The translations under genes were made by a program, and so were the position numbers. Under the pieces are notes generated by a model. That model was given only the letters and a program-made list of their open reading frames with translations. It made no database searches and had not been told where the DNA came from. Below, one piece after another: positions 1 through 8,185 of a DNA stretch of 40,981 nt; the stretch's first letter is position 1, and every line of letters begins with the position of its first letter. Source of the DNA: an uncultured Sutterella sp. (GTDB lineage Bacteria > Pseudomonadota > Gammaproteobacteria > Burkholderiales > Burkholderiaceae_F); NCBI GenBank assembly GCA_937943605.1, contig CALEAW010000090.1:1-40981 (forward strand). The letters run 5' to 3'.

Positions 1-49
1 TAGGTCGTTAACTCACTCCTGAGCGTCGAGAGTAAAAAATCGCTGGAAG

Positions 50-1456
50 TTAACGTTTATGTGAAGAGTCCAAGGCATTTGCATGTTCTAATTTAACTGT
101 AGCTGCACCGCTAGCAAGGTAAATAGAGTTAAAAGCCTTTTCTGCCTTGAGTACGACTGTACCGTTACCGATTTTTAAATTATTCTCTTGTTTGGTATGG
201 ATATTGAGAGTGCCTGCACCGATTTTGTGCAAATCATCCCCAGCCATGCCCTTGATATGCCAATCGACAACTGTATTTTTACCGATATCAATGCCAGCCC
301 CTTTGTAACGAAGGCCCTCTCCCGTGACAGTGTACTTTTTATCGGCATCGAAAATAAGACCACCTATCCCAAGGTCTAGATTCTGAGAGAGTTTAAGCGT
401 GCCGCCACCAGAGAACGAAAGATCCTTGTTTCGTTCAAATGTGGTATTGGTGTTATCAATGCTGTAAGACTGCTTATCAGTGGCGCTAAATGTTAATTCT
501 TTTTGAGCTAGTTCTATTTTATGGGTGAACCGTTCTTTAAAAGCATCTACGGTTTGCTGGTGCCACGGATTGTAGATGAAGACATCAGTCTTGCCACCTG
601 ATGCAATACCTAATAATGTACCCAGAACAACCCATTTCTTTTCTAGGTTGTCCCAAACAAATGCTCCGGACCCACTGTCGCCGCCTGTTGTTTGATTCAA
701 AAAGGAACCAAATACATTAACAGCGCCAATCGTTCCGTCTTTTTGGCGGATATGATCGAAGGCAAAAATGCTTCCACCTAACATTTCAGGAACCCATTTA
801 ACGCCATCATGTTTTTCTGTGCCATTATTGTCCGTCATAGCAAAATAGCCAGATCCTGCACGGTAGATAAGAACCTTTTTTTGGCCATTCACCATCACGC
901 CATATCGTTCTCTGAAATCTTTATCAGACAGGTTTGCAATATAACCAGTGGTAGCCCCTTGCGTCTCAACCACAAATTTATTGACACGGCCAACAGCAAA
1001 GTCTCCTCGACTACCTGTGGCATCTAATTTGCCATGCATGTCATATATCGAGCTACCCCACTTTTGTTTGCGAACAGCTTCTGCCCAACTTTCACCATAC
1101 TTGGAAATAATATAGTTGTGTTTGGCAGTAATAACATAGGCACCACCTATCGATGTGGTTGCTCCACCCCTTGAAACCACTCCAAAGTCAGGGAATGGTA
1201 CGTTAGGTAACTCTAATTTAGTACCATCCTTTCGAGTCAATACAAGGCCTGTCGCTCCAGGCTTAAAAATGCCTTTGTTTTGACCAAAGTCTAAATAATC
1301 TCTTACCCAATGTTGGCGGATATCAAGATTGAGTGCGCGTGCATCATTAATTACGCCCATAGTTAACATGGGAATACACAAAATCAATGGCTTGATATTA
1401 AAACTAGCCTTACCTTTTTTCTTGTTCAGTAAGGAAGACGGAGGAAGCTGAACCAT
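50..1456 (-). pseudogene. IgA1-protease-like (S6) autotransporter, truncated passenger
   Basis: The 468 residues begin with a long basic leader (NKKKGK near residue 11) and a hydrophobic segment of about residues 22-42, as in the extended signal peptides of large autotransporters. A chymotrypsin-fold S6 protease domain follows. The likely triad is H113 (in VITAKHN), D152 (in SRGDFAVG) and S261 (in GGDSGSGAF). From about residue 340 the sequence becomes repetitive beta-helix strands. Family members run to roughly 1000-1500 residues and end in an outer-membrane beta-barrel. Here translation stops at 50-52 in the middle of the beta-helix, and no barrel is encoded in the 49 bases left before the window edge. 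Another frame of the first 60 bases reads more beta-helix-like residues, so a frameshift near 60 is possible. The start has a ribosome-binding site (TAGGA, 6 bases away). The protease domain looks intact, but a protein ending here could not be exported as an autotransporter. Confidence 0.75.
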
Positions 1457-1605
1457 AGTAATTCCTAAAAGAGACGACGTAATGTTTATGCGACAATTCT
1501 ATAAGACAACAAATTGCCTGGATTTATAAACTTTCTATGAACTTGATTTGTTAAAGCTATCGTTAGATGTCTGTTGCAAACGAACTGTCTGCTTGGTTAA
1601 ACGTA

Positions 1606-1630
1606 AGGAAAGGCGCATTAGCGCCCTTTC
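1606..1630 (-). terminator. Terminator of the porin gene
   Basis: GGCGC (1612-1616), loop ATTA and GCGCC (1621-1625), lengthened by AAAG/CTTT with one bulged base. On the minus strand it is followed by TTTCCTT. It lies directly after the porin stop codon. Confidence 0.65.
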
Positions 1631-1644
1631 TTATGAGTTAACGA

Positions 1645-2811
1645 CTAGAACTTATGCGTCATACCAACGAAAGCTTGAGAGGTCTTTGTCTTGCTTTCGT
1701 AGTCATCAACAGAAGTGACCTTTTCTTCTGAGTAACCTGCACCAGAGTAGAGGGAGGTGCGCTTTGAGAGTGGGTATTCGTATTTAACTGTCAGGCCATA
1801 GTATTTGGCTGCATCTTGTTCTACGAAGGCATCCCATTCAATGTCAGAGTCGCGATAGTAGAGGGCAGACGTAAGGTCGCCGCCAGCCATATTCATGACC
1901 ATGCCCAGACCAAGGGCATACCCCTTGGAATAGGAGACACCTTCATAGCCGCCAGGCTTGGCACCAGTCAGCACATCTTTACCCATAGAGATGCCCTTGA
2001 AATACTGAGCAGCTACAAAGGTCTTGGTAGCACCAAAGTCATAGTTGCCACCCAAGGAAATAAGTTGACCATCCTGAACGTCAGGATTATGAAGATTGGC
2101 ACCATTATTGGAAGCCCAATTCATATATTCGTAGGTCAAAACAGTGTTAAGAGGGCCAAAAGCCCCTGTCAAACCAAACGACGCATAGCGATCGGAAGAG
2201 GCGGAGCCTTCACGACCAGTGGCTGGGTCATAGAAGCCTTCGGATTGAAGCTTGGAATCTTCGAGATTGTTACCCTTAAAGGAATACTGGAAGGTGGCCT
2301 GAATCCCAGAAAAGTTAGGCGTCTGGTATGTGACCATGTTGTCATAGCGATCCGTCAATAACAGACCGATCATGCCAGCGTTGCCACCGTCGAAGGCATC
2401 AGCATTTGCCGTAAATAGATTGTAGGTGCCAGCGCTAGAGCCGATACCACCCATGCGACCGAGCGAGATGGTACCGAAGTCACCGTAAACGCTTGCAGAG
2501 GATTCACGACCAAAGAGACGGCCATCGCCGAGCGTGCCGTCATCGGTATTGAAAGCATTTTCAACTTTGAAACCGACCTTTAGGCCGTTACCAAGATCTT
2601 CAATACCCATCAAACCAAAACGAGAGGCAGAGCCGACGCCCGATTCCAGACCGAAAGAATGAGACTTAATGGTGTCACCGTAGTTGTTGGAGAACTTCTC
2701 ATTCTTATAGAGAAGACCGCCGTCAGCGACCCCATAAAGCGTAATATCAGCTGCAAGGGCAGAGCCAGTAAAGGCACCTAAAACAGCCAGTGTAGTTAAA
2801 GACTTCATCAT
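1645..2811 (-). CDS. Gram-negative porin (Neisseria/Burkholderia type)
   Basis: An outer-membrane general diffusion porin of 388 residues, the usual length for the betaproteobacterial 16-strand trimeric family. It has a signal peptide of about 21 residues ending ALA, then the typical mature start ADITLYGVADGGL. The conserved GRESSASVYGDFGTISLGR segment (about residues 103-121) leads into the constriction loop, and the protein ends in Phe (VGMTHKF), the BAM recognition signal. Two ATG codons start the gene (MM), preceded by TTGGAAATATA. A terminator follows, so it is probably transcribed alone. The family is clear; substrate preference cannot be read from the sequence. Confidence 0.92.
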   Translation of the reverse strand: MMKSLTTLAVLGAFTGSALAADITLYGVADGGLLYKNEKFSNNYGDTIKSHSFGLESGVGSASRFGLMGIEDLGNGLKVGFKVENAFNTDDGTLGDGRLFGRESSASVYGDFGTISLGRMGGIGSSAGTYNLFTANADAFDGGNAGMIGLLLTDRYDNMVTYQTPNFSGIQATFQYSFKGNNLEDSKLQSEGFYDPATGREGSASSDRYASFGLTGAFGPLNTVLTYEYMNWASNNGANLHNPDVQDGQLISLGGNYDFGATKTFVAAQYFKGISMGKDVLTGAKPGGYEGVSYSKGYALGLGMVMNMAGGDLTSALYYRDSDIEWDAFVEQDAAKYYGLTVKYEYPLSKRTSLYSGAGYSEEKVTSVDDYESKTKTSQAFVGMTHKF

Positions 2812-3181
2812 ATATTTCCAAAAAACTTTGGCACTCTAATTAATGCCGATATTGGAAATATACAAAGCACAGTGAATACGACAGAAGTCCTTACAAATAG
2901 TGATATTTTTAAGAAATAAATAGTAACAGATGTGTAACTTCTGAATATCTATTAACGCCTAATGTCGCACTGGAAGTTGCAGGAGGTTTACAAAGCAATA
3001 CAGTTGTCTGACGGCGGTGATACGAAAGTCAGTGTTAATAGGTACCAAGAATTGGTGATGAGGGGAGTTGTATTTGTACAACAAGGTAAACCCAGTTAAG
3101 TAAGTAGGGAATTTTCAATTACATCGGAATTTCTATTACGAAACATTTGATTGTTGTTAGTGATATTTTTTGGGCTTAGTC
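2812..3181. other. Intergenic region without a recognised gene
   Basis: A 370-base AT-rich stretch that should hold the porin promoter on the minus strand. The short sequence TAGTGATATTTTT occurs twice (about 2898 and 3159). I see no coding region or clear operator. Confidence 0.5.
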
Positions 3182-3367
3182 AAGTCAGCGACCGGTGCCT
3201 ACCGCATTGGTCAGGAACGTTCAGTGACGGTTTATCGCCTGGTGGCTGAAGGTACGATTGAAGAAAAGAGCTTGCGTTTGCATGACATCAAGCGTTCACT
3301 TGCGGATGCGCTCTTAGAGGGCGCCGATATGTCGAGTCGCTTGAGTAAGGATGCGTTGCTTGCTTGT
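3182..3367 (+). pseudogene. Remnant of the C-terminus of an SNF2-family helicase
   Basis: About 62 codons read SATGAYRIGQERSVTVYRLV and then AEGTIEEKSLRLHDIKRSLA-DALLEGAD, ending at LSKDALLA. This matches helicase motif VI (AxRIGQ) and the extreme C-terminus of SNF2/SWI2 ATPases of the bacterial RapA/HepA-like group, normally 500-1100 residues long. Nothing before 3182 continues the homology in any frame I checked, and the reading frame afterwards encodes unrelated residues. It is therefore a 5'-deleted fossil and not a working gene. It marks a former gene at the edge of the accessory block holding the retron-like locus. Confidence 0.8.
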
Positions 3368-3741
3368 TGTCTTCGAAGGCGGATGTATAGTAACATTCTG
3401 TTACATACGGTAATCCTCCTTTTACGCCTGTCGATAAAACGCACTTTCGTTGTTGGACTAGGTTCAATAACGAAAGCGAGTATGCGAAAAAGTGGAGTTG
3501 GGAGGATCAGTGATAGTGAAATAGACTCACCTTTTGGGTTGTGTCAAAGAAATGTCAGATTTTTGAGGGTTAAATAGACGGGCTTTTGATGTTCTAATGT
3601 AGACTTTTTTGACCTATTCAATACCGCTTTTTGCTCTTTATAACGCAAGGTTTTTTAGTTCGATGTATCGTCGAATGTGAACTGTTGCCCTACAAAGTTT
3701 CGTTGTGGCACAGGTTAAACTTTTGGGCTCTGTCTTTCAAT

Positions 3742-3774
3742 AGGCGCCCCTACACGCGAGTAGGGGCGCCTTTT
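3742..3774 (+). terminator. Strong Rho-independent terminator
   Basis: AGGCGCCCCTA (3742-3752), an 8-base loop and TAGGGGCGCCT (3761-3771) followed by TTTT. It would isolate the downstream RNA array and reverse transcriptase from transcription through the helicase remnant. Confidence 0.85.
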
Positions 3775-3912
3775 CTAGACAGGAACATCTCGTGAAAATG
3801 GACTGCGCTCAGGGCGGTTCTGGTTGCGTTATAAAGGGCAATTCTTCTTCATTTTTCGCGCCACCCTCAAGGCGAGGATCAATTTAAGGTCTTTTGTTCG
3901 CTAAAACGGTGG

Positions 3913-3918
3913 TATAGT
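3913..3918 (+). promoter_or_regulatory. Possible -10 element of the RNA array
   Basis: TATAGT, about 65 bases before the first complementary arm. No good -35 hexamer lies at standard spacing (the best are T-rich bases around 3890-3895), so this is only a candidate. Confidence 0.25.
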
Positions 3919-3981
3919 TCTCCACGTCACGACGATTTGTGTCGCTAGGTTGAACGCTGAGTGCGCGGTTCGTTGTGAGCA

Positions 3982-4186
3982 TTAAGTTCAAAAACAATAA
4001 GGCTATGGTCTGGCGTATCGCCAGATAAGCGTCATTGAAGCGTCTCCATCCATCGCTTGCTCACGGGTAGCAGCGAAAGGGGCGGGCGCTTGATGCCCGC
4101 TTGCGCTCAAAATCAAGCGCTCCCCTTTCGCTGCTTAACGTTCGCTATCGATACGTGAAACGGAAACAGTTGTTGTTTTGACTTAA
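3982..4186 (+). ncRNA. Retron-like ncRNA unit 1 (msr-msd)
   Basis: A 205-base unit bounded by complementary arms. The a1-like arm is 3982-3997 (TTAAGT, bulged T, CAAAA, ACAA). The a2-like arm is 4170-4186 (TTGT, bulged TG, TTTTG, ACTTAA), giving 15 pairs. Inside a1 come AGGCT (4000-4004) and the conserved stem-loop CTGGCG-TAT-CGCCAG (4010-4024). A second hairpin follows, AAGCG/CGCTT (4038-4042 with 4054-4058). The long msd-like hairpin is 4069-4135: 14 perfect pairs (4069-4082 with 4122-4135), a small internal loop and 9 more pairs (4086-4094 with 4112-4120). This order is that of retron RNA, in which the RT copies the msd hairpin from a guanosine primer next to a1. Transcription and the primer position are inferred. 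Confidence 0.8.
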
Positions 4187-4500
4187 AAAACTAGCAATCG
4201 TTGGAAACGAAGCTTTGTGCTAATTAGGCTAAGCCTGGCGTCTCGCCAGGCCTGAAGGATGATCGCTGCCAAACAGCGCGCATCACTTATCACGACGTTT
4301 CACGCCCCCCGGCCAAAGGCCGAGGGGGGAAGTAAAACGTCCGCTCTGACGCTCTGCGCGCTGACATGTCGCGTGAGTAGTTGGCACATTGCTTTGTTTC
4401 TCGCGGTTCATAGCTTGTACGGTCATTTGGGTCGTATAAGCGATCAAAGTTGAGAACAAAAAGGTCTGCCAATCTAGGCTTGGCCTGGTGTATCGCTAGG
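4000..4500 (+). repeat. Three spaced copies of the conserved msr stem-loop
   Basis: Core copies at 4000-4024, 4226-4251 and 4476-4500. Each reads AGGCT, 4-5 bases, then CTGG(C/T)G-T(A/C)T-CGC(C/T)AG. Loop centres are 225 and 250 bases apart. It is the only long sequence identity among the three units, so it is the likely recognition element for the shared reverse transcriptase. The AGGC bases next to a1 are the best candidates for the branching guanosine. Confidence 0.8.
4204..4400 (+). ncRNA. Retron-like ncRNA unit 2 (msr-msd)
   Basis: A 197-base unit starting 17 bases after unit 1. Arm a1 is 4204-4223 and a2 is 4381-4400 (TTGGCACATTGCTTTGTTTC). They pair at 18 of 20 positions including two G-U pairs, with only a T-T double mismatch in the middle. 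AGGCT is at 4226-4230. The shared stem-loop is longest here, GCCTGGCG-TCT-CGCCAGGC (4233-4251). The second hairpin is CGCTG-CCAAA-CAGCG (4264-4278). The msd-like hairpin is 4294-4341: GACGTTT (4294-4300) with AAACGTC (4335-4341), then CCCCCC (4305-4310) with GGGGGG (4324-4329), and GGCC-AAA-GGCC at the tip. Arm and msd sequences differ from units 1 and 3 while pairing is kept. Confidence 0.8.
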
Positions 4501-4653
4501 TGTGTTTGCTGTGAAGAGCCTTCGAGCACTTCGCTCTCTTCGCTTGTTTTAAGGACCGTTCAGGGAGACCGCCCTGAAGGTCCACTTAAATCAAGCTCCT
4601 ATCTCTCATGCTCATCCATTGCGTCACAGTAGGTTGGCAGTCCTCTTTATTCT
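4453..4653 (+). ncRNA. Retron-like ncRNA unit 3 (msr-msd)
   Basis: A 201-base unit ending 62 bases before the RT start. Arm a1 is 4453-4472 and a2 is 4634-4653 (TTGGCAGTCCTCTTTATTCT), pairing at 17 of 20 positions. AGGCT is at 4476-4480. The shared stem-loop is CCTGGTG-TAT-CGCTAGG (4484-4500); compared with units 1 and 2 both arms changed, yet all pairs survive as G-U, which points to RNA. The second hairpin is GAAGAG/CTCTTC with GAGC/GCTC inside (4513-4541). The msd-like hairpin is 4548-4590: TTTAA/TTAAA, GGACC/GGTCC and TTCAGGG/CCCTGAA around the loop AGACCG. The distance to the RT gene is as in known retrons. Confidence 0.8.
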
Positions 4654-4715
4654 TGGCTAAATGCGTCGTAGACACGTTCTGGTGACGAGTGATTTTTATT
4701 TTTTGGGTGTGAAAA

Positions 4716-7700
4716 GTGTTTCAGATAAAGAATGCTAATAGGGTCAGTGTGAGCCTCGGATCGTTGTTTTCAGATAAGCAAATCACTTCAGCCTTTATGA
4801 CGCTTGATCCATATGCAAACGACTTTTACGAACAACTCGTCAAGCAACTCACCGAGAATGGTGAGGCTCGATTAAACGAAGCGTTGAATGCCTTTCCGAC
4901 CTTAGAGCCCTCAGAAGCGCTTAGACTCGTTTACACCTTTTTTAAAACCGAGCCAGAAAAGCAAGCGATTATTTTGATCATTGCTAAGCGTGGTTCATTG
5001 GCTTCGGCAGCGCAGGCCATCGAGGCTAAATTTCCGCCTCTGAGTCCCTTGGCGACCTATCTCCTTCATGGTGGGCCATTTGTCTTACCGAAGATGTGCG
5101 CAAACTTGCCTCTTGCAATGAGGGTGCGCTACCGCTTTGCGCAATGGGCGAAGGGGACATCTCCCTATGTCCTTAGACTGTTTTTAGATTTCCCATCGGT
5201 TAAGGACTTAGAGTCCAGTATGCTGAGAGAAGAGCTGACTGAGCTAGTTTGTCACTTGAAAACGCATAAGGTTCAAGTAACGAAAGTCGAGCCTGAGGCC
5301 ACGCTCCTTCTTTCTCAGCATTTGCTCTCTGCATTCATCGATACGGATATTGCTAACAGTTTATTTGTCGGCACTGGACCACGTCAACGTCTTGAATCAT
5401 TAAAGGCTTGTGGTCTTGGAAACATTCTCGAGGGTGTGGATCAAGCCTGGCAAAAACTCACCTTTGGTCCTTTGAATCAACGTTTTGAGCGTGTGCCTGA
5501 TGCATTAATCGAGCGACCGTTGCAACCGGAACTTCAAAAAGCCCTCAGGAGACGTTTGCTCACTCAGGTTAATCATTCGTTCAATAAGCGTTTCAAACGA
5601 AAGAAAGGCAGCTCCTGGCAATTTATGGATGACCGTGTGGCGACAGCGCTTAATAACCTGCTGGGTTTTTCGGTACCACAATGGGCGATAGGTGACTACA
5701 AGGCTTTTGTGAATGTTTTGGTTGAGCAAAATCTTCTTCAAAGTTTGAGTAAGGCTCAACTTCAAGCGCTCATGGATAAGGTTGGTATGCCTGAAAAGAC
5801 CGCTATTGCGACGCATGAATTGAGTCAGAAGTTAGCGCAAGGCTGTCCTGATGCGTATGAACCAATGCTCTTGACAACGCTTTGGAAGGTCGCTCCCAAC
5901 AAAGTGATCTTTAAGATTGTTGGCTGGCCAAAGATCACTTTAGAAAGTCTGAGTGAAGTTTTCGAATCCGACTTGCCAGAAAACAAGTTGGACTGGCTCA
6001 ATGCGTATTTGAGCACGGTCGATCAGGCAACAAGCGATGCGATCAAAGCGCTTTTGATTGAAAAACGTCCACAGAGTGCGCTCAGACTCGTTGATCCAAA
6101 CGATGAGTGTTGGCGACTGTTGCCGGTAAAGACGTGCGTTCAACTTAACCTTTGGTCTGTCGTAGCACATGTAGACACTCAACGTGTCCTCGAAGAAGTG
6201 CCAAGGCGTTTTTTGGTCGATCGAATTTTGGCTCGGTGTGGTCGTAAAGCTTACTCCCCCAAACCCTATGATCGTCTCAATGATGATACGTTGCATGAGG
6301 CGTATTGCGCTCTCACACATAGGGCTCAATGCCGTCGTCATTTTGTGACGTCACTTCTGGAGCGTGAATGGTGTCGAGACCATCAAGGGCGTTCGTACCA
6401 GATCTTAGGTGGGCGCTATTGTTCATACAAGGTGCTTGCGATTGAGTTGCTTCGTTGCTCGAACTTTTTAGGTGACAAGTCGTTTAGACAAGATGTGGTC
6501 GAGCTTGCGCTTAAAGAGGCGAGCTCGTTGCCAGAACGTCAGACGTTACTGAGGTTGATTCAACAAGATTCGGTTGAGCCTCATCTGCCAGAGGTATGGA
6601 TCAAAGCGGTCTTAAGTTGGCCAAAGAAAGTGCTGAAGACCCTGCTGCCGAATATGAGACAGACGCTTCTTGACGCATATGTCGCGCGCGAAGGTCTCAA
6701 GGCCCTTGATGCCTGTTATAAGGCGTCGCCCAAAGGCCTCTCGAGTCGTCTATTCTTTTTGCTTCGTGTCAATCGTTTGAAAACCGGTGGCGCTTGGCCA
6801 GAGAATCGCATCCTGCGTTGTGACGCACAAGGTTTTGATGAAGTGATTGAAACGGCCTCTAACCTTCTGGGTATCAGCGAGCCTCGCCTTTGGGACGCTG
6901 CGCTCGAATGTATGCCAGAAAAAGCGCAGGCGGTTCTTCAGTACGTCACGAAGCATGCCAAGGCCGTCATGTCACCTGGATTGGCACGTTGGATCGATGT
7001 CGTTTTGCAGCGTTACGCCCTAAAACCTGAAGCCCGTTTGGACGCCTTGTTGGCTGATCAGACGACAACTGATGTGAAGTTTTGGCCTCATCAAGGGCCA
7101 GATGGCACAAAGGGTGACGTCTATGCCTATCTGCGAGTACATCATTCGCTCAAGGCTTTGAGTGCTGTGTGGTCTGAACGTCAGACGCTCCCTGATAGCG
7201 TCTTGCCAACCATGGTCGCTCATTGGCCTAATGATGCTGCGTGGTTTGAGTTATTCCTGGCGTTAGGCAAATCTCATACCTCACTAGTACGTCAAGTGAT
7301 GGGCATGATGGACTTCAAGGCTCCCTTTGGCTCTCGATTCGATGCGCATTATCGACATAGCACCATTCCGAAGAAAAACGGTGGTGTGCGCGATATCTAT
7401 GCGCCAGAACGCGCCTTGAAGGCTTTGCAGTCACTGATCAACGTCAAGCTGTTGCAACCATTAGGTGCACATGATGCTGCCTTTGGTTTTGTGCCTGGGC
7501 GAAATATTTCGGGCAATGCTGAGCGTCATGTGGGGCAGCCTGTCGTCGCAACGGCAGATATCCATGCGTGTTTCCCGAGCGTTAGTCGTGGTTTGGTTGT
7601 TCATGCGCTAAAGCGTGATTTGGGGGACCGGTTTTCGTATGGTGCGATTCTGAAGCTTGCCGATATTTGTTTGTCAAAAGGTGTTTTGCCGACAGGTGCA

Positions 7701-8168
7701 CCGACTTCGCCCACCTTACTCAATCGCGTGTTGTTGCGTACGGATGAATTGCTGACCGATGCTGCCTCCAAAAAGGGGTGTACCTATACCCGCTATGCCG
7801 ATGACATCACGTTTTCGGGGGATGATGGCGCGGTGAGCTTGTTAGGTGTCGCCAAGGGTGTCTTAAAACCCATTGGTTTAACACTGGATCCTAAAAAGAC
7901 CAACGTGTTCCGCCGGGGACGTCGCCAATGCTGTACTGGCCTTGTTGTCAATGATCGCGTGAGTGTGAATCGCGAAACGTGTCGTCGTTTGCGAGCCTCA
8001 GTACATGCGTTGGAACTAGGTCGTCCGTTGCTTTGGGACGGTAAACCCGAAACAGTTGCGCAGCTACGCGGTCGATTGGCCTTTTTGGCGAGTGTCAAAA
8101 AAGAAGAGGGAGCTCGCCTGATGGCGAGGCTTAATGCTGCGCTCATGCAAAAGACAGTCACTTGCTAA
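4716..8168 (+). CDS. Retron-type reverse transcriptase with ~850-residue N-terminal region
   Basis: A 1150-residue protein whose last ~280 residues are a retron-clade reverse transcriptase. RT motif 1 is STIPKKNGGVRDIYAP (882-897). The retron-diagnostic NAxxH motif is NAERH (934-938). The first catalytic Asp is D948 (ADIHACFPSV), motif 4 is LPTGAPTSP (991-999), the catalytic centre is YADD (1027-1030), and the VTG-like motif is CTGLVVN (1073-1079). All three catalytic aspartates are present. Ordinary retron RTs are 300-400 residues, so about 850 residues precede the RT. That part is rich in Leu, Ala and Gln and looks all-helical and repeat-like, with no signal peptide, membrane segment or nuclease or ATPase motif I recognise; it may be a built-in effector or scaffold. 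The start is uncertain: GTG 4716 comes just after an in-frame stop, and ATG 4797 is an alternative. Three RNA units lie directly upstream and a partner gene follows 17 bases later. Confidence 0.93.
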   Translation: MFQIKNANRVSVSLGSLFSDKQITSAFMTLDPYANDFYEQLVKQLTENGEARLNEALNAFPTLEPSEALRLVYTFFKTEPEKQAIILIIAKRGSLASAAQAIEAKFPPLSPLATYLLHGGPFVLPKMCANLPLAMRVRYRFAQWAKGTSPYVLRLFLDFPSVKDLESSMLREELTELVCHLKTHKVQVTKVEPEATLLLSQHLLSAFIDTDIANSLFVGTGPRQRLESLKACGLGNILEGVDQAWQKLTFGPLNQRFERVPDALIERPLQPELQKALRRRLLTQVNHSFNKRFKRKKGSSWQFMDDRVATALNNLLGFSVPQWAIGDYKAFVNVLVEQNLLQSLSKAQLQALMDKVGMPEKTAIATHELSQKLAQGCPDAYEPMLLTTLWKVAPNKVIFKIVGWPKITLESLSEVFESDLPENKLDWLNAYLSTVDQATSDAIKALLIEKRPQSALRLVDPNDECWRLLPVKTCVQLNLWSVVAHVDTQRVLEEVPRRFLVDRILARCGRKAYSPKPYDRLNDDTLHEAYCALTHRAQCRRHFVTSLLEREWCRDHQGRSYQILGGRYCSYKVLAIELLRCSNFLGDKSFRQDVVELALKEASSLPERQTLLRLIQQDSVEPHLPEVWIKAVLSWPKKVLKTLLPNMRQTLLDAYVAREGLKALDACYKASPKGLSSRLFFLLRVNRLKTGGAWPENRILRCDAQGFDEVIETASNLLGISEPRLWDAALECMPEKAQAVLQYVTKHAKAVMSPGLARWIDVVLQRYALKPEARLDALLADQTTTDVKFWPHQGPDGTKGDVYAYLRVHHSLKALSAVWSERQTLPDSVLPTMVAHWPNDAAWFELFLALGKSHTSLVRQVMGMMDFKAPFGSRFDAHYRHSTIPKKNGGVRDIYAPERALKALQSLINVKLLQPLGAHDAAFGFVPGRNISGNAERHVGQPVVATADIHACFPSVSRGLVVHALKRDLGDRFSYGAILKLADICLSKGVLPTGAPTSPTLLNRVLLRTDELLTDAASKKGCTYTRYADDITFSGDDGAVSLLGVAKGVLKPIGLTLDPKKTNVFRRGRRQCCTGLVVNDRVSVNRETCRRLRASVHALELGRPLLWDGKPETVAQLRGRLAFLASVKKEEGARLMARLNAALMQKTVTC

Positions 8169-8185
8169 CCATAAGGATACAAACG

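Larger units (their letters stand above)
3368..3981. other. Non-coding stretch before the RNA array
   Basis: About 610 bases without a supportable gene. It contains a strong terminator (3742-3774), a weak inverted repeat TTCGA/TCGAA at 3659-3675, and a possible -10 hexamer TATAGT at 3913-3918. A fourth copy of the stem-loop motif found in the array downstream is not present here. Confidence 0.5.

Noticed and set aside
3780..3981. A possible fourth ncRNA unit before unit 1 (TCGCTAGGT near 3942 resembles part of unit 3).
   Set aside because: The left arm of the stem-loop, AGGCT and complementary outer arms are absent, so the similarity is probably chance.
3982..4653. A CRISPR-like array because of spaced repeats.
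   Set aside because: Repeats are only ~25 bases of stem-loop at 225-250 base spacing inside long paired units, and no cas gene is near.
4716..8168. A diversity-generating retroelement or group II intron reverse transcriptase.
   Set aside because: NAxxH and the CTGLVVN motif mark the retron clade. There is no template/variable repeat pair, no maturase domain and no intron structure.
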